Positions 12,513-13,405 of a DNA stretch of 13,405 nucleotides are shown here, piece by piece. The translations under genes and the position numbers were made by a program. Source of the DNA: an uncultured Hyphomonadaceae bacterium (GTDB lineage: Bacteria > Pseudomonadota > Alphaproteobacteria > Caulobacterales > Hyphomonadaceae); NCBI GenBank assembly GCA_938049795.1, contig CALLCD010000219.1:1-13405 (forward strand). Reading direction: 5' to 3'. The notes beneath the pieces are model-generated. The model was not told the DNA's origin. It ran no database searches and saw nothing but the letters and a program-made list of their open reading frames with translations. Numbering within the stretch: position 1 is the stretch's first letter; each line of letters starts with the position of its first letter.

Positions 12513-13405
12513 ATGGCTGATCTCTTCGAAAATCCCGCTGGACTTGACGGGTTTGAATTCATTGAATTTTCCGCGCCTGAAAAAGGTATTCTGGAACCCG
12601 TTTTCACGAGCATGGGCTTTACCAAAATCGCCCGCCATCGCTCCAAGGATGTCGAACTGTGGCGGCAGGGCGGCATCAATCTGATCACCAATTATGAACC
12701 GGGTTCACCGGCTTATTACTTTGCGCGAGAACATGGCCCCTCCGCTTGCGGCATGGGGTTTCGGGTGCGCAATGCGGCCGACGCCTACGCGCATTTGCTT
12801 AGCAAGGGCGCAGAACCCGTCGAGCTTGAAACCGGCCCGATGGAGCTGCGTTTGCCCGCCATTCGGGGGATTGGCGGCGCAATTGTGTATCTTGTGGATC
12901 GGTATGGCGACGATCTTTCGATCTATGACATCGACTTTGAATATATTGACGGCGTGGACCGAAATCCGTTTGGCGCAGGCTTTCATGTGATCGACCATTT
13001 GACGCATAATGTGTATGGCGGCCGGATGGAGTATTGGGCAAACTACTACGAAAATCTATTTAACTTCAAAGAGATACGCTTCTTCGACATTAAGGGCGAA
13101 TATACCGGCCTGACCTCGAAAGCGCTGACCGCACCGGATGGGAAAATCCGCATTCCGCTCAACGAGGAAGGCGAAGGCGGCAAAGGCCAGATCGAGGAAT
13201 ATCTGCGCGAATTTGGCGGCGAAGGCATCCAGCATATCGCGTTCAATTGTGACAATCTCTATGAATGCTGGGACCGGCTCAAAGGGCTTGGCATTCCGTT
13301 CATGACGGCCCCGCCAGAGACCTATTATGACATGCTCGACACGCGGTTGCCCAATCATGGCGAAGACGTTAATGGCTTGAAATCACGCGGACTTTTGCTC
13401 GATGG
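12513..13405 (+). CDS. hppD: 4-hydroxyphenylpyruvate dioxygenase, 3'-truncated by window edge
   Basis: HppD converts 4-hydroxyphenylpyruvate and O2 to homogentisate, the second step of tyrosine breakdown. The 297 codons present cover the N-terminal VOC-like domain (FEFIEFSAPEKGILEPVF, GINLITNYEPGSPA) and most of the catalytic domain. Motifs are DHLTHNVYGGRMEYWANYY (first iron ligand H162), FFDIKGEYTGLTSKAL, and EGIQHIAFNCDNLY (second ligand H241). The third ligand, a Glu expected near residue 323, lies beyond base 13405. The family is about 350-370 aa, so some 55-70 residues are missing. ATG 12513 has AGGGAG 9 bases upstream. The gene is divergent from the MarR gene and preceded by its likely operator. 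Confidence 0.97.
   Translation, partial: MADLFENPAGLDGFEFIEFSAPEKGILEPVFTSMGFTKIARHRSKDVELWRQGGINLITNYEPGSPAYYFAREHGPSACGMGFRVRNAADAYAHLLSKGAEPVELETGPMELRLPAIRGIGGAIVYLVDRYGDDLSIYDIDFEYIDGVDRNPFGAGFHVIDHLTHNVYGGRMEYWANYYENLFNFKEIRFFDIKGEYTGLTSKALTAPDGKIRIPLNEEGEGGKGQIEEYLREFGGEGIQHIAFNCDNLYECWDRLKGLGIPFMTAPPETYYDMLDTRLPNHGEDVNGLKSRGLLLD

Noticed and set aside
1..13405. Search for tRNA, rRNA, CRISPR repeats, insertion-sequence ends, riboswitches and strong intrinsic terminators
   Set aside because: None could be supported by eye; spacers are all under about 180 bases and no hairpin followed by a T-run was found.

Overview
The window is a densely coded, GC-rich stretch with 14 protein genes and no RNA gene, insertion sequence or CRISPR array that I can see. 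Several things suggest an Alphaproteobacterium: the yfgM-bamB-der gene order, GANTC sites in promoter spacers, the style of the ECF sigma and histidine kinase genes, and the family look of the proteins. I lean towards the Maricaulales/Hyphomonadaceae or Caulobacterales side. That placement is an impression from protein style, not a phylogeny. No gene-free stretch exceeds about 180 bases.

Left part (1-2976): the 3' end of moeA (molybdenum cofactor synthesis) converges on a flavodoxin-fold FMN reductase gene, and their stop codons share one TTAA. The reductase has its best ribosome binding site in front of an ATT codon. Upstream of it on the same strand lies a FAD-dependent amine-oxidase-family gene. 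A 111-base divergent spacer with repeated TATC boxes separates that gene from a histidine kinase.

Middle (2977-9231): a six-helix membrane histidine kinase without a visible partner regulator runs tail to tail into der, overlapping by 11 bases. On the minus strand, in transcription order, lie panB (pantothenate synthesis), a YfgM-like TPR membrane protein, bamB (outer-membrane assembly lipoprotein) and der (ribosome-assembly GTPase). yfgM and bamB overlap by ATGA. A consensus TATAAT precedes panB, with a perfect 14-bp palindrome just upstream of it.

Right-centre (9289-10572): a compact minus-strand cassette encodes a DUF6249-like membrane protein, an ECF sigma factor and a small two-helix membrane protein. 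The genes overlap or nearly touch. The last protein is a candidate minimal anti-sigma factor with no recognisable known anti-sigma domain. This is the most likely place for something undescribed.

Right end (10753-13405): a carboxymuconolactone-decarboxylase-family gene and a glyoxalase/dioxygenase-fold (VOC) gene lie 2 bases apart. They converge on a MarR regulator, which is divergent from 4-hydroxyphenylpyruvate dioxygenase (hppD, cut by the window end). The MarR/hppD spacer carries a clear MarR-type palindrome. The region looks like a regulated tyrosine/phenolic catabolism locus with two accessory enzymes of unknown substrate.
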